Shown: piece by piece, positions 17,310 to 23,533 of the stretch | How positions within the stretch are numbered: position 1 is the first letter of the stretch | Layout of the letters: the number at the start of each line of letters is the position of its first letter | Assembly: GCF_013276795.1 (NCBI RefSeq) | Contig: NZ_VMLR01000003.1 | Location: 186,001 to 250,000 of the forward strand | Source: Streptococcus sp. 2342 | GTDB taxonomy: Bacteria; Bacillota; Bacilli; Lactobacillales; Streptococcaceae | Direction: 5' to 3' | Length of the DNA: 64,000 nt | Program-made: the position numbers and the translations under genes | Notes under the pieces: generated by a model | Told to the model about the DNA's origin: nothing | The model's database searches: none | What the model saw: only the letters and a program-made list of their open reading frames with translations

Positions 17310-18323
17310 TTAAAGTTTTTTATCGTCAGTTAGCTGTTTTAAAGTTTTTTCAAAGTCCGAGTTTATCTTTTGAGTTTTGTTGAATAGTTGGTACTCTGCT
17401 TTTGCTTTATCTTTCGCAACCTTGGAAGTGATTTTCCCATGACCTTCTAAAATATCGTATTCTTGGAAAGTCAAAAAGCGGTCAATGCTTTGGGCTAGTT
17501 GTTGCATTGTCTGAGCTTTTCGCTGTTCTATCTGTCTTTCCAGATAATCAAAATAGCTAGATATTCCTCTTTCAAGGGAACGGATTTCTGTTTCTGAAAG
17601 GTAATTCTTTGCTATTTGGGTATCTGCTTGCAGTATGCGACCATTAGGGGAGTTTTTCCATGTTGTAAGTCCCATGTTGTCTTTTGTATGGTCAGCTTTC
17701 GTGTAGATAATTTCCGCAGCAGTTTGGCCAGTGATTGCATAATGAAACTTATTCTGTACATCAGCATAGAATTGCTTAGTCAACGTACTTTGTGGATCAT
17801 AGTCAATAGAAATTTCTGCAAAAATATCTGTAATCTGCAACCATATACGACGCTCACTAGCCCGGATAGAACGCACGCGCTCCAACAGCTCACGGAAATA
17901 GTCTTTTTCCAGCAAGTTTTCGCCTTGTTTCAGACGGTTGTCATCCATGGCGAACCCTTTTATCATGTACTCACGAAGTACTGAAGTAGCCCACTGTCTA
18001 AATCTCGTAGCTTTTTGGGAATTGACACGGTAACCAACTGAAATGATGGCGTCAAGGTTGTAGTAGCTGACATCCTTAGTTTGGGTTTTATCAGCAATTG
18101 CACCGTGTTTTGTGGTTATTTCCATTTTGGAAACAACCACCTTTTCTTCTAATTCGCCCTCTTCAAAGATATTTTTTAGGTGTTTACTAATTGCAGGAAC
18201 ACCGACATCGAAAAGTCTAGCCATTTCTTTCTGACTAGCCCAGATAGTTTCGCCTTTGATGATGACACTAGCTGTCTCGCTATCATTATCAGCGGTATAG
18301 ATTAAGAATTGTAATTCGTTCAT
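17310..18323 (-). CDS. RhuM-like protein (virulence-associated RhuM family)
   Basis: 337 aa from the ATG at 18323, preceded by AGAAAGGATCTC; the 17-codon longer frame has no ribosome site. The N-terminal region has a helix-turn-helix-like segment (IWASQKEMARLFDVGVPAISKHLKNIFEEGEL). The family block DVSYYNLDAIISVGYRVNS and KATRFRQWATSVLREY follows, then a long helical C-terminus. RhuM proteins occur in pathogenicity islands, prophages and defence-associated positions; their activity is not established. Here it lies between int and the repressor, an accessory cargo position. Confidence 0.85.
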   Translation of the reverse strand: MNELQFLIYTADNDSETASVIIKGETIWASQKEMARLFDVGVPAISKHLKNIFEEGELEEKVVVSKMEITTKHGAIADKTQTKDVSYYNLDAIISVGYRVNSQKATRFRQWATSVLREYMIKGFAMDDNRLKQGENLLEKDYFRELLERVRSIRASERRIWLQITDIFAEISIDYDPQSTLTKQFYADVQNKFHYAITGQTAAEIIYTKADHTKDNMGLTTWKNSPNGRILQADTQIAKNYLSETEIRSLERGISSYFDYLERQIEQRKAQTMQQLAQSIDRFLTFQEYDILEGHGKITSKVAKDKAKAEYQLFNKTQKINSDFEKTLKQLTDDKKL

Positions 18324-18401
18324 GAGATCCTTTCTAAAATATTGTAAGTGGTTGACATTTGTTGACATCAACAAAATTGGTAGATATGGGGCTTATATAG
18401 T

Positions 18402-18429
18402 CTTGAAGCTTGAGCGAAGCCCGAGAATA
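18402..18429. repeat. Dispersed ~28-bp island repeat, copy 1
   Basis: CTTGAAGCTTGAGCGAAGCC then CGAGAATA. Related copies occur at 26382-26408 and 26826-26853. Confidence 0.4.
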
Positions 18430-18498
18430 CACGCGCTTCAGGATTGTTGGACATTGTGGCGCGTGGGTATGCTATAGGTCGCATTTTAAATGCAAGAG

Positions 18499-18588
18499 TG
18501 GTATAATCATGTTGTAAATACCTAACCTTTCGCTTATTTTCAGTTAGGTACTATTAGACAAGTTGGCAGTAGCTAGCTTGTCTTTTTT
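18499..18588 (+). ncRNA. Candidate small RNA gene with two hairpins
   Basis: Extended -10 TGGTATAAT (hexamer 18502-18507). A transcript from about 18514 would contain hairpin TACCTAAC...GTTAGGTA (18519-18550). It would end in a strong terminator AGACAAG...CTTGTCT (18556-18583) followed by six T. It contains no open frame of note and is about 75 nt long. It lies in the gap between rhuM and the repressor gene, pointing toward the repressor, so it could also oppose the repressor transcript. Function unknown. Confidence 0.45.
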
Positions 18589-18740
18589 GTTGCTATTTTA
18601 CAATTTTGCCGTTTTTTGCGTTTTAGTCTGTAAAATCGGCTTTCTATTCGTCAATTTCCCCCGTTTTTGCACAATAGATAGTAAGAAGTGGAGAACTATT
18701 TGCTATTTTTTCGTTTTTTGCAAAATAGAGGTACTATTAT
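18589..18740. other. AT-rich spacer before the repressor stop
   Basis: It contains short direct repeats (GTTTTTGCACAATAGA near 18671 and GTTTTTTGCAAAATAGA near 18713) and an att-core-like stretch at ~18628. No convincing coding sequence. Confidence 0.4.
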
Positions 18741-19229
18741 TTACATTTTTCTACAAAGTGATTCTAGTAAATCAAGCAATATTGTTTTTTCCTTTTCTCC
18801 AAGAGTAAGAAAGCCTACGAGTAATAAAGCCTCGCGCTCTTTTTTTTGAAGAAGTAAATTATAAACGGCAGGTAAAACATCAAGAGCGTCAGGAGATTCG
18901 AAAACTTTCTTGATGAATCGTTTATTACCTGTAAGAGATTCTAAATAACCTTCTACAAAAGCTAATGAATTTATCATTTCTTTTTTTTCATCATGATTTT
19001 TAAACTCTCCGTTTCTTGACATATTTAAAATTATATCTAAACTTTCATAGCCTAACAGATATCCAACGCTTACCCCTAAGTATTTAGCAAGTTGCTGGGC
19101 TTTTTCTGGTTTAATTTGGCTTTCTCCGTTTTCCCAGCGTGATAGAGTCTTTTCTGATATGCTCATTTCTTTTGCTATTTCCTTTTGAGATAGCTTTTTT
19201 TCTTTACGTAACTCTTTTAATCTATTCAT
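18741..19229 (-). CDS. CI-like XRE repressor of the island
   Basis: 162 aa. N-terminal HTH_3 domain (residues 1-60: LSQKEIAKEMSISEKTLSRWENGESQIKPEKAQQLAKYLGVSVGYLL, shown here as family pattern). A helical C-terminal ~100 residues of unknown fold follows. There is no Ser/Lys autocleavage pair, so induction probably uses a protein antirepressor rather than RecA. Divergent from the Cro-like gene across a 217-base control region with three operator-like palindromes. RBS GAAAGGTGTTGATATAA. It is the likely master repressor of the rightward genes. Confidence 0.88.
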   Translation of the reverse strand: MNRLKELRKEKKLSQKEIAKEMSISEKTLSRWENGESQIKPEKAQQLAKYLGVSVGYLLGYESLDIILNMSRNGEFKNHDEKKEMINSLAFVEGYLESLTGNKRFIKKVFESPDALDVLPAVYNLLLQKKEREALLLVGFLTLGEKEKTILLDLLESLCRKM

Positions 19230-19252
19230 TTATATCAACACCTTTCAAATGT

Positions 19253-19258
19253 ATTATA
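19253..19258 (-). promoter_or_regulatory. Leftward (repressor) promoter -10
   Basis: TATAAT on the minus strand, 24 bases before the repressor start. The -35 region is weak and overlaps the left operator-like site at 19277-19293. Confidence 0.5.
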
Positions 19259-19276
19259 TCATTCTTTTTCTTGAAC

Positions 19277-19368
19277 CAGACAAAAAAAGTCCAATAAAAT
19301 AAAAAATATCCTTTACAAAGATAAAAAGTGTCTGTATAATAAAAACCAATCAGACAAAAAGTGTCTGA
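19277..19368. promoter_or_regulatory. Island control region: three operator-like sites and rightward promoter
   Basis: Perfect palindrome TCAGACA-AAAAG-TGTCTGA at 19350-19368. A related half-degenerate site at 19318-19334 (AAGATA AAAAG TGTCTG) and a weaker one at 19277-19293 (CAGACA AAAAA AGTCCA). The rightward promoter is TTTACA (19312-19317), 17 bases, TATAAT (19335-19340). The middle site fills its 17-base spacer exactly, so a bound repressor would block RNA polymerase. Confidence 0.75.
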
Positions 19369-19446
19369 ACAGAACCTCCAGCACAACACTTTTCAATCTA
19401 TTCTGCTGGAGGTTGATTTTAAAAATAATAGAAAGAGGTAAGACAT

Positions 19447-19644
19447 TTGAAAAATAATATGCGTGTTATTTTAGCAAAGAAACGCTTGAAGGTGGCAGAT
19501 GTTGCAAGAGAAACAGGGCTATCAAAAAGCACACTCACAGCTTTGTACTACGAGCGTACTAAGCGCCCAGATATTGAAACCTTGCTAAAGATTGCTAACT
19601 ATCTAGGTGTTTCTATTGATGAACTACTAACACCAGAAGATTAA
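19447..19644 (+). CDS. Cro-like small XRE regulator
   Basis: 65 aa, a single HTH_3 domain (VADVARETGLSKSTLTALYYE, residues ~17-37, then KIANYLGVSIDELL). It starts with TTG at 19447, chosen because GAAAGAGGT lies 8 bases before it; the first ATG (19459) is 20 bases away. First gene of the rightward operon, immediately after the operator region. Its size and place fit a Cro-type repressor that competes with the CI-like protein. Confidence 0.82.
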   Translation: MKNNMRVILAKKRLKVADVARETGLSKSTLTALYYERTKRPDIETLLKIANYLGVSIDELLTPED

Positions 19645-19660
19645 GAAAGGCAGGCAAGCA

Positions 19661-20407
19661 ATGAAGAGGAACTATACAAGGGTCATTGATGAAATGCGAA
19701 CCACTCATGGGCTGAACTTGGTAGCTATTGGCCAACGGATAGGAATAGATCCCCGAACAGTTGGTAAGTGGGCACAGGGCAAACATAAGCCCAACAAGGA
19801 AAGCAGGAAGCGACTAAACAAGTTATACAGAGAGGTCAAGCAAGACATGACAACACAAGTAAGTATTTTTGAAGAGACAACAGACCAAGGGCAACTATTA
19901 CAGGTTGTTACTACTACTATTTTCCACGGTCAAGCGTTGGATATCTACGGAGATTTTGACAACCCACTTTTTAGAGCTGGGGAGGTTGCTAGAATGATTG
20001 ACTACTCAAATAGTAGTTTGAGCAAGTTTCTTGAAATGGTAGACCAAGACGAAAAGGACAAGAAGAAAGTTCTTACCCCTGGAGGCGTTCAGCAAGTCTG
20101 GTTTTTAACTGAGCAAGGATTATATGAGATTCTATTCCAATCACGCAAACCAAAAGCTAAAGAGTTTAAGAAATGGGTTAAGCAAGTATTAAAAGATATT
20201 AGGCAACAAGGTTACTACATGGATGGGGAACTGGTGGAAGAACCACAGACCACTATAAAAGCCCCTGACACGTTGGCAGAGGCAGAGCGGTATTATATCG
20301 ATACACTAGCCAAAGCCATTGCAGAGGCTAAAAATATGGACGAGAAGAGCCGTCTGACAAGCAAGCTAACCCGATTCATGCAGGAGGTAGAACCACAATG
20401 GAATTAG
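19661..20407 (+). CDS. Bro-N domain antirepressor-like protein with N-terminal HTH
   Basis: 248 aa. Residues ~1-60 hold a helix-turn-helix (LVAIGQRIGIDPRTVGKWAQGKHKPNKESRKRL). Residues ~75-190 are a Bro-N domain (FHGQALDIYGDFDNPLFRAGEVARMIDY ... GLYEILFQSRKPKAKEFKKWVKQVLKDIR, quoted in parts). A helical tail follows. Bro-N proteins are common phage antirepressors, so it may lift CI-like repression or regulate early genes. RBS AAGAAAGGCAGGCAAGCA. Overlaps the next gene by 10 bases. Confidence 0.82.
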   Translation: MKRNYTRVIDEMRTTHGLNLVAIGQRIGIDPRTVGKWAQGKHKPNKESRKRLNKLYREVKQDMTTQVSIFEETTDQGQLLQVVTTTIFHGQALDIYGDFDNPLFRAGEVARMIDYSNSSLSKFLEMVDQDEKDKKKVLTPGGVQQVWFLTEQGLYEILFQSRKPKAKEFKKWVKQVLKDIRQQGYYMDGELVEEPQTTIKAPDTLAEAERYYIDTLAKAIAEAKNMDEKSRLTSKLTRFMQEVEPQWN

Positions 20408-21024
20408 TCTACATGGACGGCAAGAAAGAGCCGTATACGCTGAGTAGTATTGTGGCAGAATGCACGGGATTGCAACATCACACAATAACCAAGACGATCC
20501 GCAAACATCAAGCAAGGTTTGAACAGTTCGGAAAGGTTGGATTTAAAATCCAAGCTATGGAGAGTGGCCAGAATACCAAGGACTATATTTTGAATGAGCA
20601 ACAAGCGACCTTGTTAGTTACATTCTTAAAGAATACCGAGCAAGTGGCTAACTTCAAAACCAACCTAGTCAAAGCATTCTTTGAAATGCGTGAGGAGCTT
20701 TCTAAGTTTCGTATGCAGAGGGCGCTAGAAAAGCCAAAAAGAAAAACACTGCATGACAGTATTGAGACATGGCTTAATGCACCCAAGCACGCGCATAGCA
20801 CCATGAACAACCTGCTACTGAAGGCAGTAACTGACAGGAACGCTAAGCAGTTAAGGGAAGAACGTGGGGGCTATAATGGCATTGATAGCTTGACCAGTGA
20901 CGAGCTGGAGCAATATCAGGCATTTGAAGATATGGTAATAGCCATGATTGGCTTGAATATGAGTTACCAAGAAATCAAGGCTATGGCATTCAGAAATAAA
21001 AAAACACGCCAAAGAAGCGCGTGA
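20398..21024 (+). CDS. Rha-family phage regulatory protein
   Basis: 208 aa. The N-terminal half matches pRha: TLSSIVAECTGLQHHTITKTIRKH, then YILNEQQATLLVTFLKNTEQVANFKTNLVKAFFEM in the conserved order. The C-terminal half is helical with an HTH-like end (MSYQEIKAMAFRNKK). Rha proteins are phage regulators that interfere with growth in some hosts. Its start overlaps the Bro-N gene by 10 bases, so the two are translated together. Confidence 0.82.
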   Translation: MELVYMDGKKEPYTLSSIVAECTGLQHHTITKTIRKHQARFEQFGKVGFKIQAMESGQNTKDYILNEQQATLLVTFLKNTEQVANFKTNLVKAFFEMREELSKFRMQRALEKPKRKTLHDSIETWLNAPKHAHSTMNNLLLKAVTDRNAKQLREERGGYNGIDSLTSDELEQYQAFEDMVIAMIGLNMSYQEIKAMAFRNKKTRQRSA

Positions 21025-21099
21025 GAGCAACAAAAAAGGCTTAGCAATAACCACACCGCAGAGCCTTTCACACTAACACTAAAACGAATTTAACAAAAA

Positions 21100-21128
21100 G
21101 CAGGCAAGCTATTATCAAAGGGGTTTTA
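21100..21128. repeat. 29-bp imperfect direct repeat, copy 2
   Basis: Starts GCAGGCAAGCTATTATCAAA. Differs from 17153-17181 at three positions. Confidence 0.6.
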
Positions 21129-21209
21129 GTAAAGATTTATACCTAGATTATAGCATATTTAGGGCAATTTGACCATACGGAGAGCGCCAACTCTTAAAAC
21201 TGGTACTTT

Positions 21210-21390
21210 CTCACGCTTTCAATTTGGCGACTCTGAGCGTGAGGATTAACGTTATAAGAAACAACTCAAAAAGCCCCACGCTCTCGGTCGGCAAACTTCT
21301 GAGCATGAGGCTGTAGGCAAGAAAAACTGTATAAGAAACAACCATTCAAAATCCCCACACTCTCCGACCGCCAAGTTTTTGAGTGTGAGG
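21210..21390. repeat. Three tandem hairpin units
   Basis: Unit 1 is 21210-21243 (CTCACGCT...AGCGTGAG), unit 2 is 21274-21310 (CCCCACGCTC...GAGCATGAGG), unit 3 is 21353-21390 (CCCCACACTC...GAGTGTGAGG). Loops keep a GCCAA-GTTT-like core. Units 1 and 2 are both followed by TATAAGAAACAA. Stem changes between units 1 and 3 are compensatory (CG to TA). Confidence 0.7.
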
Positions 21391-21462
21391 ATATACTGGA
21401 TAGTAAAAGGCATTAAAAAGCCCTTAGGGCAATTACACAACATAGAAACATAGGTAAAAAAC

Positions 21463-21756
21463 ATGACAACAAAAAAAGCAACATCAAGCCAACAAGTTCT
21501 ATTATCGGCTAAGAAACTAGCAGAATTAGGGAACGAATTAACCGACGTCATGAATGTTTTAGAAATGAATAACCTAGCTCTTGAAGGGCTTGAGTTTGCA
21601 CTACAGAAAGATACAACCACGTTCTTATGGCTTGCTAAAAAATACGCTAATACAGCATACGCCCAGAATGAAAAGCTATACGATCGTCTAAATGAAATAG
21701 CATTTTTGCTTTTGAACAATGACAACGCTAAAGAGCTGGAGGTATACCATGACTAA
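21463..21756 (+). CDS. Hypothetical island protein, 97 aa
   Basis: Helical, soluble, Leu/Ala/Glu-rich protein (SAKKLAELGNELTDVMNVLEMNNLALEGL), with no motif I recognise. It overlaps the next small frame by 8 bases and lies in the same rightward series as the replication genes. No clear Shine-Dalgarno (ATAGGTAAAAAAC before the ATG). Size and position resemble the small accessory proteins of satellite phages. Confidence 0.6.
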   Translation: MTTKKATSSQQVLLSAKKLAELGNELTDVMNVLEMNNLALEGLEFALQKDTTTFLWLAKKYANTAYAQNEKLYDRLNEIAFLLLNNDNAKELEVYHD

Positions 21757-21853
21757 AGATATTAAAGAAATGGCACAAGCCGAAGACGACTTGCTGAATA
21801 TGGAACAACCTAAACAAGAGGAATTTATCAAGAACTATAAGGCGATGGTATAA
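21749..21853 (+). CDS. Hypothetical small protein, 34 aa
   Basis: ATG at 21749 follows CTGGAGGTATACC, a good ribosome site. It reads an acidic helical peptide (MTKDIKEMAQAEDDLLNMEQ then PKQEEFIKNYKAMV) and stops at 21853, just before the next start at 21855. Tight overlap on both sides supports real translation. Function unknown. Confidence 0.5.
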   Translation: MTKDIKEMAQAEDDLLNMEQPKQEEFIKNYKAMV

Positions 21854-21854
21854 C

Positions 21855-22070
21855 ATGAACGAACTAGATTTAACCAACACACAGGCGCTTATCTTTTCCG
21901 TGGTACTGATTGGCTTACTGGTCTATCTAAACCACCGAGACCGCAAAAAAAGCGCCCAATTTGAGCGAGAAAACCAACAGACGATAGAAACACCTAGCGA
22001 GGATTTAAACCCTGATTATGGGCGATATATCCAGCTTGCAGGGGTAAGAGTTTACGGAGGCACTGAATGA
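21855..22070 (+). CDS. Hypothetical small membrane protein, 71 aa
   Basis: One membrane helix near the N-terminus (ALIFSVVLIGLLVYL, ~11-26), then a basic and polar cytosolic tail (NHRDRKKSAQFERENQ) ending RVYGGTE. Single-helix proteins of this kind occur in satellite and phage early regions; the role is unknown. Start 1 base after the previous stop and overlapping the next start by 4 bases, so it is coupled to both. Confidence 0.55.
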   Translation: MNELDLTNTQALIFSVVLIGLLVYLNHRDRKKSAQFERENQQTIETPSEDLNPDYGRYIQLAGVRVYGGTE

Positions 22071-22408
22071 GTCTATCAGAGAATGACAAACGAGTATTAA
22101 GACTAATCAAGGTAGGGGCTGAGAACTCCATAACAGGGGCAGAAATCAGCCTGATCACTAAGCTGGCAGAAAGAACCGTGCAAGATATTATCAGCCGTCT
22201 AATCACGCGCCATAGCGTTCCTATTGTTGGGGTTCGCCATGGGACATTTAGAGGATATTTTATCCCAGCTAACAAAGAGGAGCTACTGGACGGAGCAAAG
22301 GCATTCTATAACCAAGTACAGGAAGAACAGAAACGCCTAACTGTCCTTTTAAATGCTGATTTAGAGAGTTACAAAGAAACCTTGAAGGAGGTGGGCGGAT
22401 ATGTTTAG
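22067..22408 (+). CDS. Hypothetical winged-helix protein, 113 aa
   Basis: The N-terminal ~65 residues look like a winged helix (RVLRLIKVGAENSITGAEIS, LAERTVQDIISRLITRH, then the wing VPIVGVRHGTFRGYFIPA). A coiled-coil-like tail follows. Probably a DNA-binding accessory of replication or regulation. It overlaps its neighbours by 4 and 8 bases. Confidence 0.65.
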   Translation: MSLSENDKRVLRLIKVGAENSITGAEISLITKLAERTVQDIISRLITRHSVPIVGVRHGTFRGYFIPANKEELLDGAKAFYNQVQEEQKRLTVLLNADLESYKETLKEVGGYV

Positions 22409-22688
22409 CCTAAGCCGAGAAAGCGAGCAAGACCTAGCGCATGACATTCTGGAGGTAGTGGAAAGATACCTGGAAGCGCGTGATACAGTCAAACCACGAC
22501 TGACAGGTTTAATCTCAGCCCAGGAAGTTATGGACGAGTTAGATATAAAATATATGACACTCCAAAAATGGGAAAAAGCAGGGCTAAAGCGATACCAGCC
22601 CCCACTAGAAGATACTAGGAAAATCTATTATAGAATTTCTGACTTGATGAAGTTTCTGGGGGTGGAGCATGGCAATTTACGAGGCTAA
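22401..22688 (+). CDS. Excisionase-like MerR-type HTH protein
   Basis: 95 aa. The C-terminal half has a MerR/HTH_17-type fold: LISAQEVMDELDIKYMTLQK, then WEKAGLKRYQPP and a wing IYYRISDLMKFLG. This fold is shared by phage Xis and AlpA proteins. In an island with a tyrosine integrase it is the best candidate for the excision factor or a directionality regulator. Strong RBS GAAGGAGGTGGGCGGAT before the ATG at 22401. Overlaps the primase gene by 20 bases. Confidence 0.65.
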   Translation: MFSLSRESEQDLAHDILEVVERYLEARDTVKPRLTGLISAQEVMDELDIKYMTLQKWEKAGLKRYQPPLEDTRKIYYRISDLMKFLGVEHGNLRG

Positions 22689-23529
22689 AGGCTTTCAGAG
22701 TAATCTTGTCTATCCATTTGATAAAATTGAGCCGTTCCAGTACATTGAACGCTTTAAGCCTTTGGTAGTCCCTGAAGGGGCAAACATTGAAGAATTTAAA
22801 CGTACACAAGCGCCTTACTGTATCAGTGGGAAAGTGACGCCAGAAAAGCATGGCAGTTACAAGCGAAACAACTCCAGTCTAATCTATCGGGATTTGATTT
22901 TCCTTGATTATGACGATATACAGGGGACGTCTGAGGGCTTTATAAAGGTCGTTTCTAGCGCTTTATTTGGCTACTCCTATATCTTATACCCGACTATCAA
23001 ACATAGCTTAGAAAAGCCCCGTTTTCGCCTTGTAGTGAAGCCTGATGATGTGATGAATGAGGCAACCTATAAGCAGGTAGTTAAGGAGATAGCGGACAAG
23101 ATTGGGCTACCCTTTGACATGGCCAGTTTAACATGGTCACAACTCCAAGGGCTACCAGTAACAACAGGCAACCCAGCAGACTATCAAAAAATCGTAGAGC
23201 ATGGCCTAGATTATCCAGTCCCTAAGGTTGAACCAAGAGCGAAGCAAGAAACTACGGAGCGTTACAAGCCTAGAGCAAGTGGCCAGAGGTCAATGACTAT
23301 GAGGATCATTGACACGCTTTTCAACGGATTTGGAGACGAGGGAGGGCGAAACGTGGCATTGACACGCTTTGTAGGTTTACTCTTTAATAAGTGGGTTGAT
23401 TGCGACCTAGAGACCGCCTACGAGCTGACAAAGATAGCTAATAGCGTGACGGTTGAACCATTGCCTATTGAAGAGCTAGACCGCACTTTTAGCAGTATAG
23501 CACGGGCTGAATATAGAAAGAGAGGTTAG
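22669..23529 (+). CDS. Island primase (archaeo-eukaryotic type) with PriCT-like end
   Basis: 286 aa. The N-terminal domain carries the DxD-type metal site LIFLDYDDI and the KPRFRLVVKP strand of AEP primases found in phages and satellites. A Lys/Arg-rich linker (~190-205) is followed by a PriCT-like helical domain (GGRNVALTRFVGLLFNKWVD). It would make primers at the island origin. It runs directly into the helicase gene, together forming the usual primase-helicase replication module. Confidence 0.82.
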   Translation: MAIYEAKGFQSNLVYPFDKIEPFQYIERFKPLVVPEGANIEEFKRTQAPYCISGKVTPEKHGSYKRNNSSLIYRDLIFLDYDDIQGTSEGFIKVVSSALFGYSYILYPTIKHSLEKPRFRLVVKPDDVMNEATYKQVVKEIADKIGLPFDMASLTWSQLQGLPVTTGNPADYQKIVEHGLDYPVPKVEPRAKQETTERYKPRASGQRSMTMRIIDTLFNGFGDEGGRNVALTRFVGLLFNKWVDCDLETAYELTKIANSVTVEPLPIEELDRTFSSIARAEYRKRG

Positions 23530-23533
23530 AACC

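Larger units (their letters stand above)
21025..21462. other. 438-bp gene-free spacer
   Basis: It holds the second copy of the 29-bp repeat (21100-21128) and three tandem hairpins (21210-21390), described separately. I see no coding sequence or good promoter. Confidence 0.7.

Noticed and set aside
18628-18644. att-core-like stretch TGTAAAATCGGCTTTCT
   Set aside because: Only about 12 of 17 positions match and the surrounding T-rich DNA makes this likely by chance; noted as possible secondary site but not listed as att.
18563-18808. 81-codon plus-strand frame in the rhuM-repressor gap
   Set aside because: Phe/Leu-rich translation of T-rich DNA that overlaps a terminator and the repressor end; no ribosome site.
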